DNA from: Cupriavidus pauculus
GTDB lineage: Bacteria; Pseudomonadota; Gammaproteobacteria; Burkholderiales; Burkholderiaceae
Direction of reading: 5' to 3'
Length of the DNA: 64,000 bases
Assembly (NCBI RefSeq): GCF_008801835.1
Contig: NZ_VZOW01000009.1
Span: forward strand, 1 to 64,000
Positions 7,503 to 16,577 of this stretch are shown piece by piece. A model generated the notes under the pieces. That model was not told where the DNA came from, did not search any database, and was given only the letters and a program-made list of their open reading frames with translations. The translations under genes and the position numbers were made by a program. How positions within the stretch are numbered: position 1 is the stretch's first letter; each line of letters opens with the position of its first letter.

Positions 7503-8753
7503 TCAGTCGTAACGGCGCGCGTCCTCGATCACGCGGCCGTCCTGCGGCAACGATCCCGCCGCCACAAACTGCACGTCGCCGCGCAGGCGCATCACCTCCC
7601 GCATCGATTCGGCAATAGCGCGCGCCAGGCCTTCGTCGTCGCGCGTGGCGTCGCAATGCAGCGTCATGGCGTCGTTGCCGACCGCGCCCGTCACCACCAG
7701 CCGTGCGGCGCGCACTTCCGGATGACGGCGCACCACATCGGCCACCTGGCCCGGATGCACGAACATGCCCTTGACCTTGGTGGCCTGGTCCGCGCGGCCC
7801 AGCCAGCCTTTCAAACGGATGTTGGTGCGGCCGCAGGGGCTGGCCCGATGCGATGAATCGGCCACTACGGCCGACAAGTCGCCGGTGCCGAAACGGATCA
7901 GCGGATAGTCGCCATTGCCGAGCACGGTGACCACCACTTCGCCCGTTTCGCCCTCTGGCATCGGCTTGGAGCCGCCCGGCTCGACGATTTCCACGATCAC
8001 GCCTTCGTCGACCACCCAGCCGTCGCCGCCATCGGTTTCGTAGGCGATCAGGCCGAGATCGGCAGTGCCGTACATCTGCCGCGCCACGATGCCATGGTCC
8101 TGCAACCACGCACGCAGCGTGGGCGGGCAGGCTTCGCCGGATACCAGCGCCTTCGACAGGCTGCCGCACGGCGCACCCATTTCGGCGCCGCGCTCGATCA
8201 GCAGTTTCAGGAACGACGGCGTGCCCGCATAGGCCGCGGGCTGCAGGCTGGCCAGCGCCTGCACCTGCGATTCGGTCTGCCCGACGCCAGCGGGAAACAC
8301 GCAGCAGCCCAGCCGGTGCGCGCCCGACTCCATCATCATGCCGGCCGGCGTGAAGTGATACGAAAACGTGTTGTAGACCAGATCGCCAGCGCGGAACCCG
8401 GCGGCAAACATCGCGCGCGCGGTGCGCCACCAGTCCGCCGCAAAGCCGTCGGGCTCGTGGATTGGCCCGGGCGACTGAAACACATGACGCAGCGCACCGA
8501 CGCGCGTCGCATTGAGCCCGCCCAACGGCGGCGCCGCGCGCTGGCGCGCCGCCAGTTCGGACTTGCGCGTGACCGGCAGCAAGGCCAGCGCCTCACGCGA
8601 GCGGATCTCGCGCGCATCGACTTCGCACAGCACCTCGGCGAAGTACGGCGCGTGCGCCTGGGCGTGGGCGATCTGCTGCGCCAGCGCGGTCATCAACGCC
8701 GCTTCGCGCTCGGCGGGTGCGCGCGTTTCCAGGGAATCGAAGTAGTCGGCCAT
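7503..8753 (-). CDS. PaaK-like phenylacetate-CoA ligase family enzyme
   Basis: A 416-residue adenylate-forming enzyme of the phenylacetate-CoA ligase family, predicted to activate an aromatic or other carboxylic acid to its CoA thioester in the cytoplasm. Visible features are the aryl-CoA-ligase blocks YNTFSYHFTPAG and YAGTPSFLKLL, the adenylate-binding MYGTADLGLIAYE, and the C-terminal GRADQATKVKGMFVHP hinge. The glycine-rich P-loop seen in PaaK is weak (QTESQVQALAS region). It closes a transporter operon whose other end encodes a second acyl-CoA ligase. The true substrate is unknown; it is not a canonical paa cluster. Confidence 0.82.
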   Translation of the reverse strand: MADYFDSLETRAPAEREAALMTALAQQIAHAQAHAPYFAEVLCEVDAREIRSREALALLPVTRKSELAARQRAAPPLGGLNATRVGALRHVFQSPGPIHEPDGFAADWWRTARAMFAAGFRAGDLVYNTFSYHFTPAGMMMESGAHRLGCCVFPAGVGQTESQVQALASLQPAAYAGTPSFLKLLIERGAEMGAPCGSLSKALVSGEACPPTLRAWLQDHGIVARQMYGTADLGLIAYETDGGDGWVVDEGVIVEIVEPGGSKPMPEGETGEVVVTVLGNGDYPLIRFGTGDLSAVVADSSHRASPCGRTNIRLKGWLGRADQATKVKGMFVHPGQVADVVRRHPEVRAARLVVTGAVGNDAMTLHCDATRDDEGLARAIAESMREVMRLRGDVQFVAAGSLPQDGRVIEDARRYD

Positions 8754-8878
8754 GGCAGAAATTTCGTGGACGATGCTGGGACGTTATGGTGAGAGTGGCG
8801 ATGGCGCGCCGAGGTCAGCTTGCGGGCCGGCGGTGCGCGCCGGTGTGCGGCTCGGCGCGGGTCGGCTATGAGCCGCGC

Positions 8879-9694
8879 TCAGGCCAGCCAGCGCTTGCGC
8901 CGACGATAGCTCTTGACGTCGCGGAACGATTTGCGCGCGCCGCCCTCGGCGTCGTTGGCGGCCACGCCCAGATAGAACTCCTTGACGTCCTCGTTGGTGC
9001 GCAGCGATTCGGCGTCGCCATCCATGACCACGCGCCCGTTTTCGAGGATGTAGCCGTAGTCGGCGTAGCGCAGCGCCACCATCGTGTTCTGCTCCGCCAG
9101 CAGGAAGCTGACGCGCTCGCGCGTGTTCAGGTCGCGCACGATCTCGAAGATTTCCTCCACGATCTGCGGCGCCAGGCCCATCGACGGTTCGTCGAGCAGG
9201 ATCATCGACGGCTTGGCCATCATCGCCCTACCGATGGCGCACATCTGCTGTTCGCCGCCCGACGTATAGCCAGCCTGCGACTTGCGGCGCGTCTTCAGGC
9301 GCGGAAAGTACGCGTAGATCTTGTCCAGCTCATCGCGCGTATCGCCGCGCGACAGTCCGCGCGTATAGGCGCCGGTCAGCAGGTTTTCCTCGATGGTCAG
9401 ATGCGCGAAGCAATGGCGGCCTTCCATCACCTGGATCACGCCGCGCTTGACGAGGTCGTTGGGCGTGAGCTGATCGACGCGCTGGCCGCGATATTCGATC
9501 GATCCCTTGGTGACGTCGCCGCGCTCGGCGTGCAGCAGATTGGAGATCGCCTTGAGCGTGGTGGTCTTGCCCGCGCCGTTGGCGCCCAGCAACGCCACGA
9601 TGCGGCCCTCGGGCACATCGAGCGACACGCCCTTGAGCACCAGGATCACGTGGTCGTAGATGACTTCGATGTTGTTGACGGATAGCAGGGACAT
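8879..9694 (-). CDS. ABC transporter ATP-binding protein, LivF type
   Basis: A cytoplasmic ATPase subunit of a branched-chain-amino-acid-type (HAAT) importer, 271 residues. Walker A is GANGAGKTT (37-45) and Walker B is ILLDEP with catalytic Glu169. The signature is TSGGE (144-148) instead of LSGGE. A basic tail of about 20 residues (RKSFRDVKSYRRRKRW) extends the usual LivF C-terminus. It belongs with livG-, livH- and livM-like genes upstream and is separated from the binding-protein gene by a short hairpin repeat. Confidence 0.9.
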   Translation of the reverse strand: MSLLSVNNIEVIYDHVILVLKGVSLDVPEGRIVALLGANGAGKTTTLKAISNLLHAERGDVTKGSIEYRGQRVDQLTPNDLVKRGVIQVMEGRHCFAHLTIEENLLTGAYTRGLSRGDTRDELDKIYAYFPRLKTRRKSQAGYTSGGEQQMCAIGRAMMAKPSMILLDEPSMGLAPQIVEEIFEIVRDLNTRERVSFLLAEQNTMVALRYADYGYILENGRVVMDGDAESLRTNEDVKEFYLGVAANDAEGGARKSFRDVKSYRRRKRWLA

Positions 9695-9729
9695 GGCGAC
9701 GCCTCGAAATTTCCCACCGTTTGCGAGCG

Positions 9730-9753
9730 CCCTCTCCCACGCATGGGAGAGGG
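9730..9753. repeat. REP-like hairpin between binding-protein and LivF genes
   Basis: A perfect 10-bp inverted repeat, CCCTCTCCCA/TGGGAGAGGG with a 4-base loop, lies 30 bases after the binding-protein stop. There is no T tract. CTCTCCC...GGGAGAG hairpins are dispersed repeats in many Burkholderiales. Here the hairpin may protect the abundant upstream part of the operon mRNA from 3' decay. Confidence 0.6.
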
Positions 9754-9782
9754 GCGACCACTCAGCCGCGCAGCGCCGCGGC

Positions 9783-11117
9783 TCAGGACTTCATGCACGC
9801 GGGCGTGAAGCCTTTTTCCTTGGCGTACTGCGCGGCGGTGGCCTTGAACAGCGGGTGGATCAGGTTCTTGTTGCCTTCGATCCAGTCCGACACCACCACC
9901 CACTTGGTGCCGTCCCACTGCTGGATCTTCACCTTGCCCGATCCTTCGTGGTTGTCGCAGCTGGTCTTGATCTCGGGCAGCAGGCCGGTGGCGCCGAGCT
10001 GTTGCAGGCGCGCGCTGGTCAGGTTCAGGTTTTCGAACGCCCAGCGCATTTCGTCGCCGCTCATCACCTTCTTGCCGAACTTGGCCTGCGCCACGCGGAT
10101 CGCCTCGACGGTCACCACGGCCGCCGACACGCCGCGGTTATAGAGCACCGATCCCACCTTGTTCTTGTCCTGCATGTTGCCCTTGCCGGCGCCGTAGACC
10201 ACCTTCTCGATATCGGCGATCAGCGGCACGCCCTTGCCGGCCACGTTCCATGTCGCGCTCATGTAGCCCTTGGCCGCGTCGCCGGCCGGCACGGTGTCTT
10301 CCTCCGATCCCGCCCACCACGAGCCGATCATCTTGTCGCGCGGAAAGCCCACCTTCTGCGCGGCCTTCAGCGCGGTCTGATTCATCACGCCCCAGCCCCA
10401 GAAGATCACGTAGTCCGGATTTTCCTGGCGAATCTTGAGCCATTGCGCGCCCTGTTCGTTGCCCGGATGCGCCACGGGGATTTCCACCAGGTTGAACTTG
10501 CCGAGCTTCGCCTCGGCCTGCAACGCCACGATGGGCTCCTTGCCATAGGCCGAATCGTGATACAGGTAGACGATCTTCTTGCCCGCGAGCGAGCCGCCGT
10601 TCTTCGACGCCAGGAACTTGACGATGGCCGACACCTGCATCTGGTAGGTCGTCACGAGCGGGAACGCATAGGGGAACACCGAGCCGTCCACCGCGTCGGT
10701 GCGGCCGTAGCCCATCATCACCAGCGGCACCTTGTCCGCGGCGGTCTTGTCGACCAGCGCATATGAGATGCCGGTGGACATGGTGTGATACGCGGTGCCC
10801 TTGCTGGTGCTGTTCTTGGCTTTCAGCCGCTCATAGCACTCCACGCCCTTGGCGTTGTTGTATTCGGTTTCGCATTCCTCCCAGGACAGCTTCACGCCGT
10901 TGACGCCGCCGTCCTTGAGATTGACGTAGTTCAGGTAATCGACAAACCCGCCGTAGAACGACTGGCCATTGGCGCCATACGGGCCGACGCGATAGCTGGG
11001 CAACGCGACGAACTGGTCGCCGGCCTGCGCTTGCGCCGGCAGCGCGGGCGCAAGCAACGCAGCGGCGACGCTGACCACCAGGGCGACGCGCTGCATGTTG
11101 CGAAATACGGTTGTCAT
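9783..11117 (-). CDS. ABC transporter substrate-binding protein (HAAT family)
   Basis: Periplasmic solute-binding protein of the branched-chain-amino-acid-type family (type 1 periplasmic fold), 444 residues. It has a typical signal peptide with a hydrophobic core at residues 11-25 and cleavage after AQA near residue 31. Unlike plain LivK it is long and has cysteines (SWEECE, VECYERLK, KTSCDNHEG) that could form disulfides. These larger members usually bind aromatic or fatty carboxylates rather than leucine. I chose the ATG at 11117, preceded by AAGGAGA; a GTG five codons earlier is also open. Confidence 0.88.
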   Translation of the reverse strand: MTTVFRNMQRVALVVSVAAALLAPALPAQAQAGDQFVALPSYRVGPYGANGQSFYGGFVDYLNYVNLKDGGVNGVKLSWEECETEYNNAKGVECYERLKAKNSTSKGTAYHTMSTGISYALVDKTAADKVPLVMMGYGRTDAVDGSVFPYAFPLVTTYQMQVSAIVKFLASKNGGSLAGKKIVYLYHDSAYGKEPIVALQAEAKLGKFNLVEIPVAHPGNEQGAQWLKIRQENPDYVIFWGWGVMNQTALKAAQKVGFPRDKMIGSWWAGSEEDTVPAGDAAKGYMSATWNVAGKGVPLIADIEKVVYGAGKGNMQDKNKVGSVLYNRGVSAAVVTVEAIRVAQAKFGKKVMSGDEMRWAFENLNLTSARLQQLGATGLLPEIKTSCDNHEGSGKVKIQQWDGTKWVVVSDWIEGNKNLIHPLFKATAAQYAKEKGFTPACMKS

Positions 11118-11243
11118 GACAGTCTCCTTCACCTCGAACGGGCGTTGTTATGGGAACGACTCGAAAACACCACGCGGCGCGATGCACATCCGGCAAGACG
11201 ATTCCGGCCGCGCAGCAATGCCGGAACCATGCCGACCGCACCG

Positions 11244-12320
11244 CTAATGCGGGAACGGCCAGAGCCGCAGCTTTTCCTTGGCGATCTGCCAGAGCCGCGC
11301 CAGGCCATGCGGTTCGACGATCAGAAAGAAGATGATCAAACCGCCAAACGTCATCAGCTGGATATGCGAGACGGTGGCGTTGGTGAACGGCAGGTGCAGC
11401 AACGCCGCCAGCGCGGGCAGCACGTTGTCGAGCAGGATCGGCAACAGCAGGATGAACCCGGCGCCCAGGAACGACCCGAGCACGCTGCCGACGCCGCCGA
11501 TGATGATCATGAACAAGATGCGGAACGAGAGGTCGAGCGAGAAGCCGTCGGGCTCGACGGAGCCGAGATAGCAGAACGCGTACAGCGCGCCGGCCACACC
11601 GCAATAGAACGAACTCACCGCGAAGGCCAGCAGCTTGGTGCGCATCAGCGGAATGCCGATCACTTCGGCGGCCACGTCCATGTCGCGCACCGCCATCCAG
11701 GCGCGGCCCGTGGCCGAGCGCACCAGGTTCTTGGCGATCAGCGCCAGCACCACGACGATTGCCAGCACAAACAGGTACTTCTTCACCGGCGTGTCGATCG
11801 GCACGCCGAACAGATCGAGCCGCTGGGCCGTGATCACGCCCGACGAGCTGTTGTTCGACAGCCAGGGAAACTTGGTCAGCGCCCACACCACGAAAAACTG
11901 CGCTGCCAGCGTGGCCACGGCAAGATAAAAACCCTTGATGCGTAGCGACGGCAAGCCGAATGCCACCCCAACCAGCGCAGCCGTCGCGCCGGCGAGCACG
12001 AACGTCAGCAGCACCGGAATACCCTCGATGCGCAGCTGGAAGTTGTAGGCGGCATAGGCGCCGACCGCCATGAACGCAGCCGTGCCCAGCGACAGCTGCC
12101 CGGCGTATCCCGTGAGGATGTTCAGCCCCAATGCCGCGAGCGAGAAGATCAGGAATGGCGTGAGGATGGCGCTGAGCCAGTATTCGCTGCCCGTGAACGG
12201 AATCACGGCAAATGCTACGACCATCAGCAACGCAAAAAAGATGCGGTCCTGCCGGATCGGAAAGATCTGGCTATCGGCGATGTAGCTGGTCTTGAACTGG
12301 CCCGATTCGCGGTAGAGCAT
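11244..12320 (-). CDS. ABC transporter permease, LivM type
   Basis: Inner-membrane permease of the HAAT importer, 358 residues with about nine or ten hydrophobic helices. The LivM hallmarks LGLNILTGYAGQLSLGTAAFM and IIIGGVGSVLGSFLGAG are present, the latter next to the ATPase-contacting loop. The N-terminal 28 residues are hydrophilic. The ATG is preceded by CTGGAG. Its leader contains a duplicated copy of the livH 3' end. Confidence 0.9.
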   Translation of the reverse strand: MLYRESGQFKTSYIADSQIFPIRQDRIFFALLMVVAFAVIPFTGSEYWLSAILTPFLIFSLAALGLNILTGYAGQLSLGTAAFMAVGAYAAYNFQLRIEGIPVLLTFVLAGATAALVGVAFGLPSLRIKGFYLAVATLAAQFFVVWALTKFPWLSNNSSSGVITAQRLDLFGVPIDTPVKKYLFVLAIVVVLALIAKNLVRSATGRAWMAVRDMDVAAEVIGIPLMRTKLLAFAVSSFYCGVAGALYAFCYLGSVEPDGFSLDLSFRILFMIIIGGVGSVLGSFLGAGFILLLPILLDNVLPALAALLHLPFTNATVSHIQLMTFGGLIIFFLIVEPHGLARLWQIAKEKLRLWPFPH

Positions 12321-12338
12321 GAAATTCTCCAGACATCA

Positions 12339-12477
12339 GCAAAGTTAGCCTTCGCCGAAAACACATCGCCCGCTAGACGCGCGACTTGGACGGTTTTTGC
12401 CTCCGGCCGTCGCTGCGCGACTTAACTTTGCTGCGCAAAGTTAGCCTTCGCCGAAAACACATCGCCCGCTAGACGCG
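12339..12477. repeat. 43-bp direct repeat duplicating the livH terminus
   Basis: Bases 12339-12381 and 12435-12477 are identical over 43 bp, offset by 96 bp. The second copy covers the last codons and stop of livH, so the first copy, in the livM leader, is a duplicated gene end. Between them lies a perfect 9-bp hairpin (TAACTTTGC at 12423-12431 with GCAAAGTTA at 12435-12443) and a GACGG/CCGTC stem. The interval may be a tandem duplication or a remnant of a dispersed repeat. Confidence 0.85.
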
Positions 12478-13383
12478 GTCGATGTGTTTCTCCCCGAAAA
12501 GTCCCTCCGGACGTACCAGGAGGAACAGCAACGCAAACACGTAAGGGAACCAGCCCTCAATGCCGCCGAAGTTTCCGCCGAACACGGACTGGAATACGGG
12601 CGGGATGTAGATTTCGGCCAGCTTTTCCGATGCGCCGATGATCAGGCCACCGACGATGGCGCCGGGCACCGATGTGAAGCCGCCAAGGATCAGCACCGGG
12701 AGGGCCTTGAGCGCGGTCAGCGTGAGCGCGAACTGCACGCCGTTTCGCGAGCCCCACAGCATGCCGGCCACGAGCGCCACAAAACCGGCCACGCCCCACA
12801 CAATGGCCCAGATGTGCTGCAGCGGAATGCCCAGCGAGAGCGCCGCCTGGTGGTCGTCGGCCACGGCGCGTAGCGCGCGGCCTACCTTGGTGTACTGGAA
12901 GAACAGCGCCAGCACCGCCACCAGCACGGCGGCGATCAGTGCGGCGGCCAGGTCGAACTTTGACACGACGATGTTGAATTTCGTCAGGATCGATTCGATC
13001 GGCTCGTCGACGATGCCGAGCTGGATGGGACGGACCTCGTTGCCGAACAGGAGCGGCCCCAGCCCCTCCAGAAAGAACGACAGGCCGATGGTGGCCATGA
13101 ACAGCGTGATCGGCGGCTGGTTGACGAGCTTGCGCAGCACGAAACGTTCGGTGCTCATGCCGACGATGATCATGACGACGAACGCGCCGATCACCGCTGC
13201 CCACATCGGCAGCCCCTTGTCCATCAGACCGACCACCGCCAGCGCGGCGAAATACACCATCGCGCCCTGCGCAAAGTTGAAGACACCGGACGCCTTGTAG
13301 ATCAGCACAAAGCCCAGCGCCACCAGCGAATACATCAGCCCGGAGAGCAGTCCGCCGATCAGGATTTCGAAGAAGAAGGTCAT
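12469..13383 (-). CDS. ABC transporter permease, LivH type
   Basis: Inner-membrane permease partner of the LivM-like protein, 304 residues and about eight helices. The start MTFFFEILIGGLLSGLMYSL is the standard LivH N-terminus. The conserved EGLGPLLFG region and the ILGGFTSVPGAIVGGLIIG loop near the C-terminus contact the ATPase. The frame continues open far upstream, but the ATG at 13383 matches the family, and upstream sequence overlaps livG in another frame. The last codons form part of a 43-bp direct repeat. Confidence 0.92.
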   Translation of the reverse strand: MTFFFEILIGGLLSGLMYSLVALGFVLIYKASGVFNFAQGAMVYFAALAVVGLMDKGLPMWAAVIGAFVVMIIVGMSTERFVLRKLVNQPPITLFMATIGLSFFLEGLGPLLFGNEVRPIQLGIVDEPIESILTKFNIVVSKFDLAAALIAAVLVAVLALFFQYTKVGRALRAVADDHQAALSLGIPLQHIWAIVWGVAGFVALVAGMLWGSRNGVQFALTLTALKALPVLILGGFTSVPGAIVGGLIIGASEKLAEIYIPPVFQSVFGGNFGGIEGWFPYVFALLFLLVRPEGLFGEKHIDRV

Positions 13384-13412
13384 GGTGTGGTCCCGGCGCG
13401 CGGCGCGGTGCG

Positions 13413-14354
13413 TTAGTGTGAAGCGCCCAGATAGGCGCGGATCACGTCGGGATTCGACTTGACCTCGTCGGGCGTGCCGTCGCCGATTTTCCGGCCGTAG
13501 TCGAGCACCACCACACGGTCGGAAATATCCATCACAACGCCCATGTCGTGTTCGATCAGCACGATGGTGGTGCCGAACTGGTGATTGACGTCGAGGATGA
13601 AGCGGCACATGTCCTGCTTCTCCTCCACGTTCATGCCGGCCATCGGCTCGTCCAGCAGCAGCATCGAAGGTTCGGCCGCCAGCGCGCGCGCCAGCTCCAC
13701 GCGCTTCTGCAGGCCGTAGGGCAGGCGGCCCACCGGCGTCTTGCGGATCGCCTGGATTTCCAGGAAGTCGATCACTTCCTCGACCTTGCGGCGATGGCGC
13801 ACTTCCTCGGCGCGCGCCGGGCCCCACCACAGCGCGTGCGCGAACAGTCCGGTGCGGAACTGCGTGTTGCGGCCGGTCATGATGTTGTCGAGCACGCTCA
13901 TGCCCTTGAACAACGCAATGTTCTGGAACGTGCGCGCGATGCCCTGACGCGCCGCCTCGGTCGGATGCATCTGACGACGCTCCTGCCCGCGAAAGACGAT
14001 GCGGCCGTGCTGCGGGTGATAGACGCCATTGATGACGTTGAGCATCGAACTCTTGCCCGCGCCGTTCGGCCCGATGATCGCGCGGATCTCGTGCTCGCAG
14101 ACATCGAACGAGATGTCGGTCAGCGCCTTCACGCCGCCGAACGCCAGCGAGATGTTGTGCAGGTCGAGGATGACGTCGCCGCGCGTCTGCGTGCGCGCCG
14201 TGGCATCGGGCCGATGCGCGTCGCCGGTGCGCGGAATGTCTTCACGCGCGCCTTCGGCGTGACCCGGCGGCGCCAGGTTGCCGGGCGACACCATCGCGCC
14301 GGCGGCGTCTACGCGCGCCATGCCGCCCTGCCACGCTGTCTGGGTAACCGTCAT
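13413..14354 (-). CDS. ABC transporter ATP-binding protein, LivG type
   Basis: ATPase subunit of the same importer, 313 residues. Walker A is GPNGAGKSS (95-103), the signature is LPYG-QKR, Walker B is LLLDEP, and the switch His is in IEHDMG. The first ~60 residues, rich in Ala, Gly, Pro and Arg, are an extension absent from typical LivG proteins (~255 residues). The ATG at 14354 is supported by GGGAGG nine bases upstream, so the extension is likely translated. Next ATG options inside the extension lack ribosome binding sites. Confidence 0.9.
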   Translation of the reverse strand: MTVTQTAWQGGMARVDAAGAMVSPGNLAPPGHAEGAREDIPRTGDAHRPDATARTQTRGDVILDLHNISLAFGGVKALTDISFDVCEHEIRAIIGPNGAGKSSMLNVINGVYHPQHGRIVFRGQERRQMHPTEAARQGIARTFQNIALFKGMSVLDNIMTGRNTQFRTGLFAHALWWGPARAEEVRHRRKVEEVIDFLEIQAIRKTPVGRLPYGLQKRVELARALAAEPSMLLLDEPMAGMNVEEKQDMCRFILDVNHQFGTTIVLIEHDMGVVMDISDRVVVLDYGRKIGDGTPDEVKSNPDVIRAYLGASH

Positions 14355-14382
14355 GCTGATTGCCTCCCGTCCCTGTGAGCCT

Positions 14383-16347
14383 TCATGCCGCGCGCGCACC
14401 GCCAGCGGGCGGGAAGCGCTTCACGTCCACCAGCTTCAGCGTGGCCGACACGCTGCCTTCGCGGCCATCCTCGAACTTCACGCGCGTATCGATGAACTGC
14501 TCGGTGCGCCCGGCGTAGAGCGCGTCGACCAGCACGCGGTACTTCTCGGCGATAAAGCCGCGCCGCACCTTGCGTGTGCGCGTCAGTTCGTCGTCATCGG
14601 GATCCAGCTCCTTATGCAAAATCAGGAAGCGCGCGATCTGCGAGCCGGCCAGCATCGCGTCGGCGGCCAGATCGGCGTTGACCTGTTCCACGCAATCGGC
14701 AATCATCGCCGTCACTTCGGGCAGCCCGGCCAGATCGATGTATCCCGCATACGGCAGATGGCGGCGTTCGGCCCAGTTGCCCACCGCATCGAAATCGATA
14801 TTGATAAACGCGCAGACCCTATCGCGGTCGGTGCCGAAGGCCACGGCCTCCTTGATGTACGGAAAGAACTTGAGTTTGTTCTCGATGTACTTGGGCGCGA
14901 ACATCGATCCATCGGCCAGCTTGCCGACGTCCTTGGCGCGATCGATGATCTTCAGGTGACCGTCGGCGTCGATCACGCCCGCATCCCCGGTCATGAAATA
15001 GCCGTCGTCGTTGATCGCTTCGCGCGTGGCGTCGTCGCGCTTGTAGTACGCCTTGAGCAGACCAACGCCGCGCACCAGCACTTCGCCGTTGTCGGCAATG
15101 CGGATCTCCATGCCGGGCGCGGCGGGGCCTACCGAATCGAACTTGACCTGGCCATCGGGCTGCAGGCAGACGTAGGCGCAGGTTTCGGTCTGGCCATAGA
15201 ACTGCTTGAGATTGATGCCGATCGAGCGGTAGAAGCGGAACAGGTCCGGTCCGATCGCTTCGCCGGCCGTGTAGCCGACGCGGATCCGGCTCATGCCCAG
15301 CACATTGCGCAGCGGCCCGTAGATCAGCAGTTCGCCCACCGCGTAGCGCATGCGGTCGGCCCATGACACCGCGCGCCCGTCGAGGATGTCGGCGCCGCAG
15401 CGGCGCGCCACGCCCATCGCCCAACCGAATATCTTGCGCTTTGCCCAGCCCGCATCTTCCATGCGGATCATCACCTGCGTGAGCAGCCCTTCGTAGATGC
15501 GCGGCGGCGCGAAATAGTAGGTGGGGCCGATCTCGCGCAGATCGGTCATCACGGTCTCGCGCGATTCCGGACAGTTGACCGTGAAACCCGCCACCATGGC
15601 CTGCGCATAAGAGAACAGGTTGTCGCCCACCCACGCCATCGGCAGGTACGACAGCACATCGTCGTGCGGGCCCAGGCCGTCGAACTGGCAACCGTTGCGC
15701 GCGGCGCCGATCAGGCCCGCGTGGGAATGGCACACGCCTTTCGGCTTGCCTGTGGTGCCGGAGGTGTAGAGGATGATCGCGGTGTCGTCCGGCGCGCCGG
15801 CCTGTACCGCCGCGTCGAAGAAGCCCGGATTGGCGCGGTCGTATTCGCGTCCGATTTCCTGCACGCGCGCGTACGACAGCAGCGAGGGATCGTCGTAATC
15901 GCGCAGGCCGCGCGGATCCTCGTAGATCAGATGACGCACGGCGCGGCCGCGCTCTGCCAGTTGCGGCTGCACCTCCAGCAGCTTGTCGACCTGTTCCTGA
16001 TCCTCGACGATGGCGAACGCGATCTCTGCATCGTCAAGCACGTAGACCATCTCGTTGGCGATGGCGTCCTGGTAGAGCGGCACCGGTACGCCGCCCAGCG
16101 CCTGCGCGGCGGTCATCGCCCAGTACAGGCGCGGACGGTTGTCGCCCACCACGGCCAGGTTCATGCCGCGCTGAAAGCCGAGCGCTGCCAGCCCGCATGC
16201 CAGCTCGCGCACTTCGCGGGCCACCTGCGACCAGCTGTATGTCTGCCAGATGCCGAGATCCTTTTCGCGATGGGCCGGGTGATCGGGCCGCTGCGTGGCG
16301 TGCGCCAGCAGGCATCGCGGGAAGGTCGTTGCCGACGATTCCTGCAT
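14383..16347 (-). CDS. AMP-dependent long-chain acyl-CoA synthetase family protein
   Basis: A 654-residue adenylate-forming ligase of the FadD15/ACSL-like class. The P-loop YTSGTTGKPKG is at 194-204, the adenine motif FYGQTE near residue 385, and the TGDAG/DRAKD hinge in the last third. It is first in a seven-gene minus-strand operon ahead of livG, livH, livM, the binding protein, livF and a PaaK-like ligase. The arrangement implies that the imported compound is activated to a CoA ester on entry. A strong GGAGAGGAGA ribosome binding site precedes the ATG. The chain length or aromatic preference cannot be read from sequence. Confidence 0.88.
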   Translation of the reverse strand: MQESSATTFPRCLLAHATQRPDHPAHREKDLGIWQTYSWSQVAREVRELACGLAALGFQRGMNLAVVGDNRPRLYWAMTAAQALGGVPVPLYQDAIANEMVYVLDDAEIAFAIVEDQEQVDKLLEVQPQLAERGRAVRHLIYEDPRGLRDYDDPSLLSYARVQEIGREYDRANPGFFDAAVQAGAPDDTAIILYTSGTTGKPKGVCHSHAGLIGAARNGCQFDGLGPHDDVLSYLPMAWVGDNLFSYAQAMVAGFTVNCPESRETVMTDLREIGPTYYFAPPRIYEGLLTQVMIRMEDAGWAKRKIFGWAMGVARRCGADILDGRAVSWADRMRYAVGELLIYGPLRNVLGMSRIRVGYTAGEAIGPDLFRFYRSIGINLKQFYGQTETCAYVCLQPDGQVKFDSVGPAAPGMEIRIADNGEVLVRGVGLLKAYYKRDDATREAINDDGYFMTGDAGVIDADGHLKIIDRAKDVGKLADGSMFAPKYIENKLKFFPYIKEAVAFGTDRDRVCAFINIDFDAVGNWAERRHLPYAGYIDLAGLPEVTAMIADCVEQVNADLAADAMLAGSQIARFLILHKELDPDDDELTRTRKVRRGFIAEKYRVLVDALYAGRTEQFIDTRVKFEDGREGSVSATLKLVDVKRFPPAGGARAA

Positions 16348-16533
16348 TGCTGTCTCCTCTCCCCGCCGACGTAGGTGCCATGCCGGGTATCAAGCCGCAA
16401 CACCGGTCGCTATACTGGGTCGATCGCGCGACATTGCCGCACCGCATCAAGCCCGCCTTGCCTTTGTGGATGAGGATTGCTGGCAGGGGCCGGTTCCGTG
16501 TGATCGTAAGATAGCCGATGCCATCCGCCGGGG

Positions 16534-16551
16534 TTGTCGCGCCGACGACAA
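16534..16551. promoter_or_regulatory. Candidate Crp/Fnr operator
   Basis: TTGTCG-N6-CGACAA, a perfect 6-bp inverted repeat with a 6-base spacer, lies 26 bp before the Crp/Fnr-type gene. Its geometry matches Crp/Fnr sites (half-sites separated by six bases), so autoregulation or control of the divergent ligase-transporter operon is plausible. A TATACT at 16411-16416 in the same intergenic region may be a -10 element. Confidence 0.45.
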
Positions 16552-16577
16552 TTCCGGGTTAATCCCTACGGAGTGCG

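Noticed and set aside
12339-12477. CRISPR array suggested by the direct repeat
   Set aside because: Only two copies, one being the end of a protein-coding gene; there are no spacers or cas genes.
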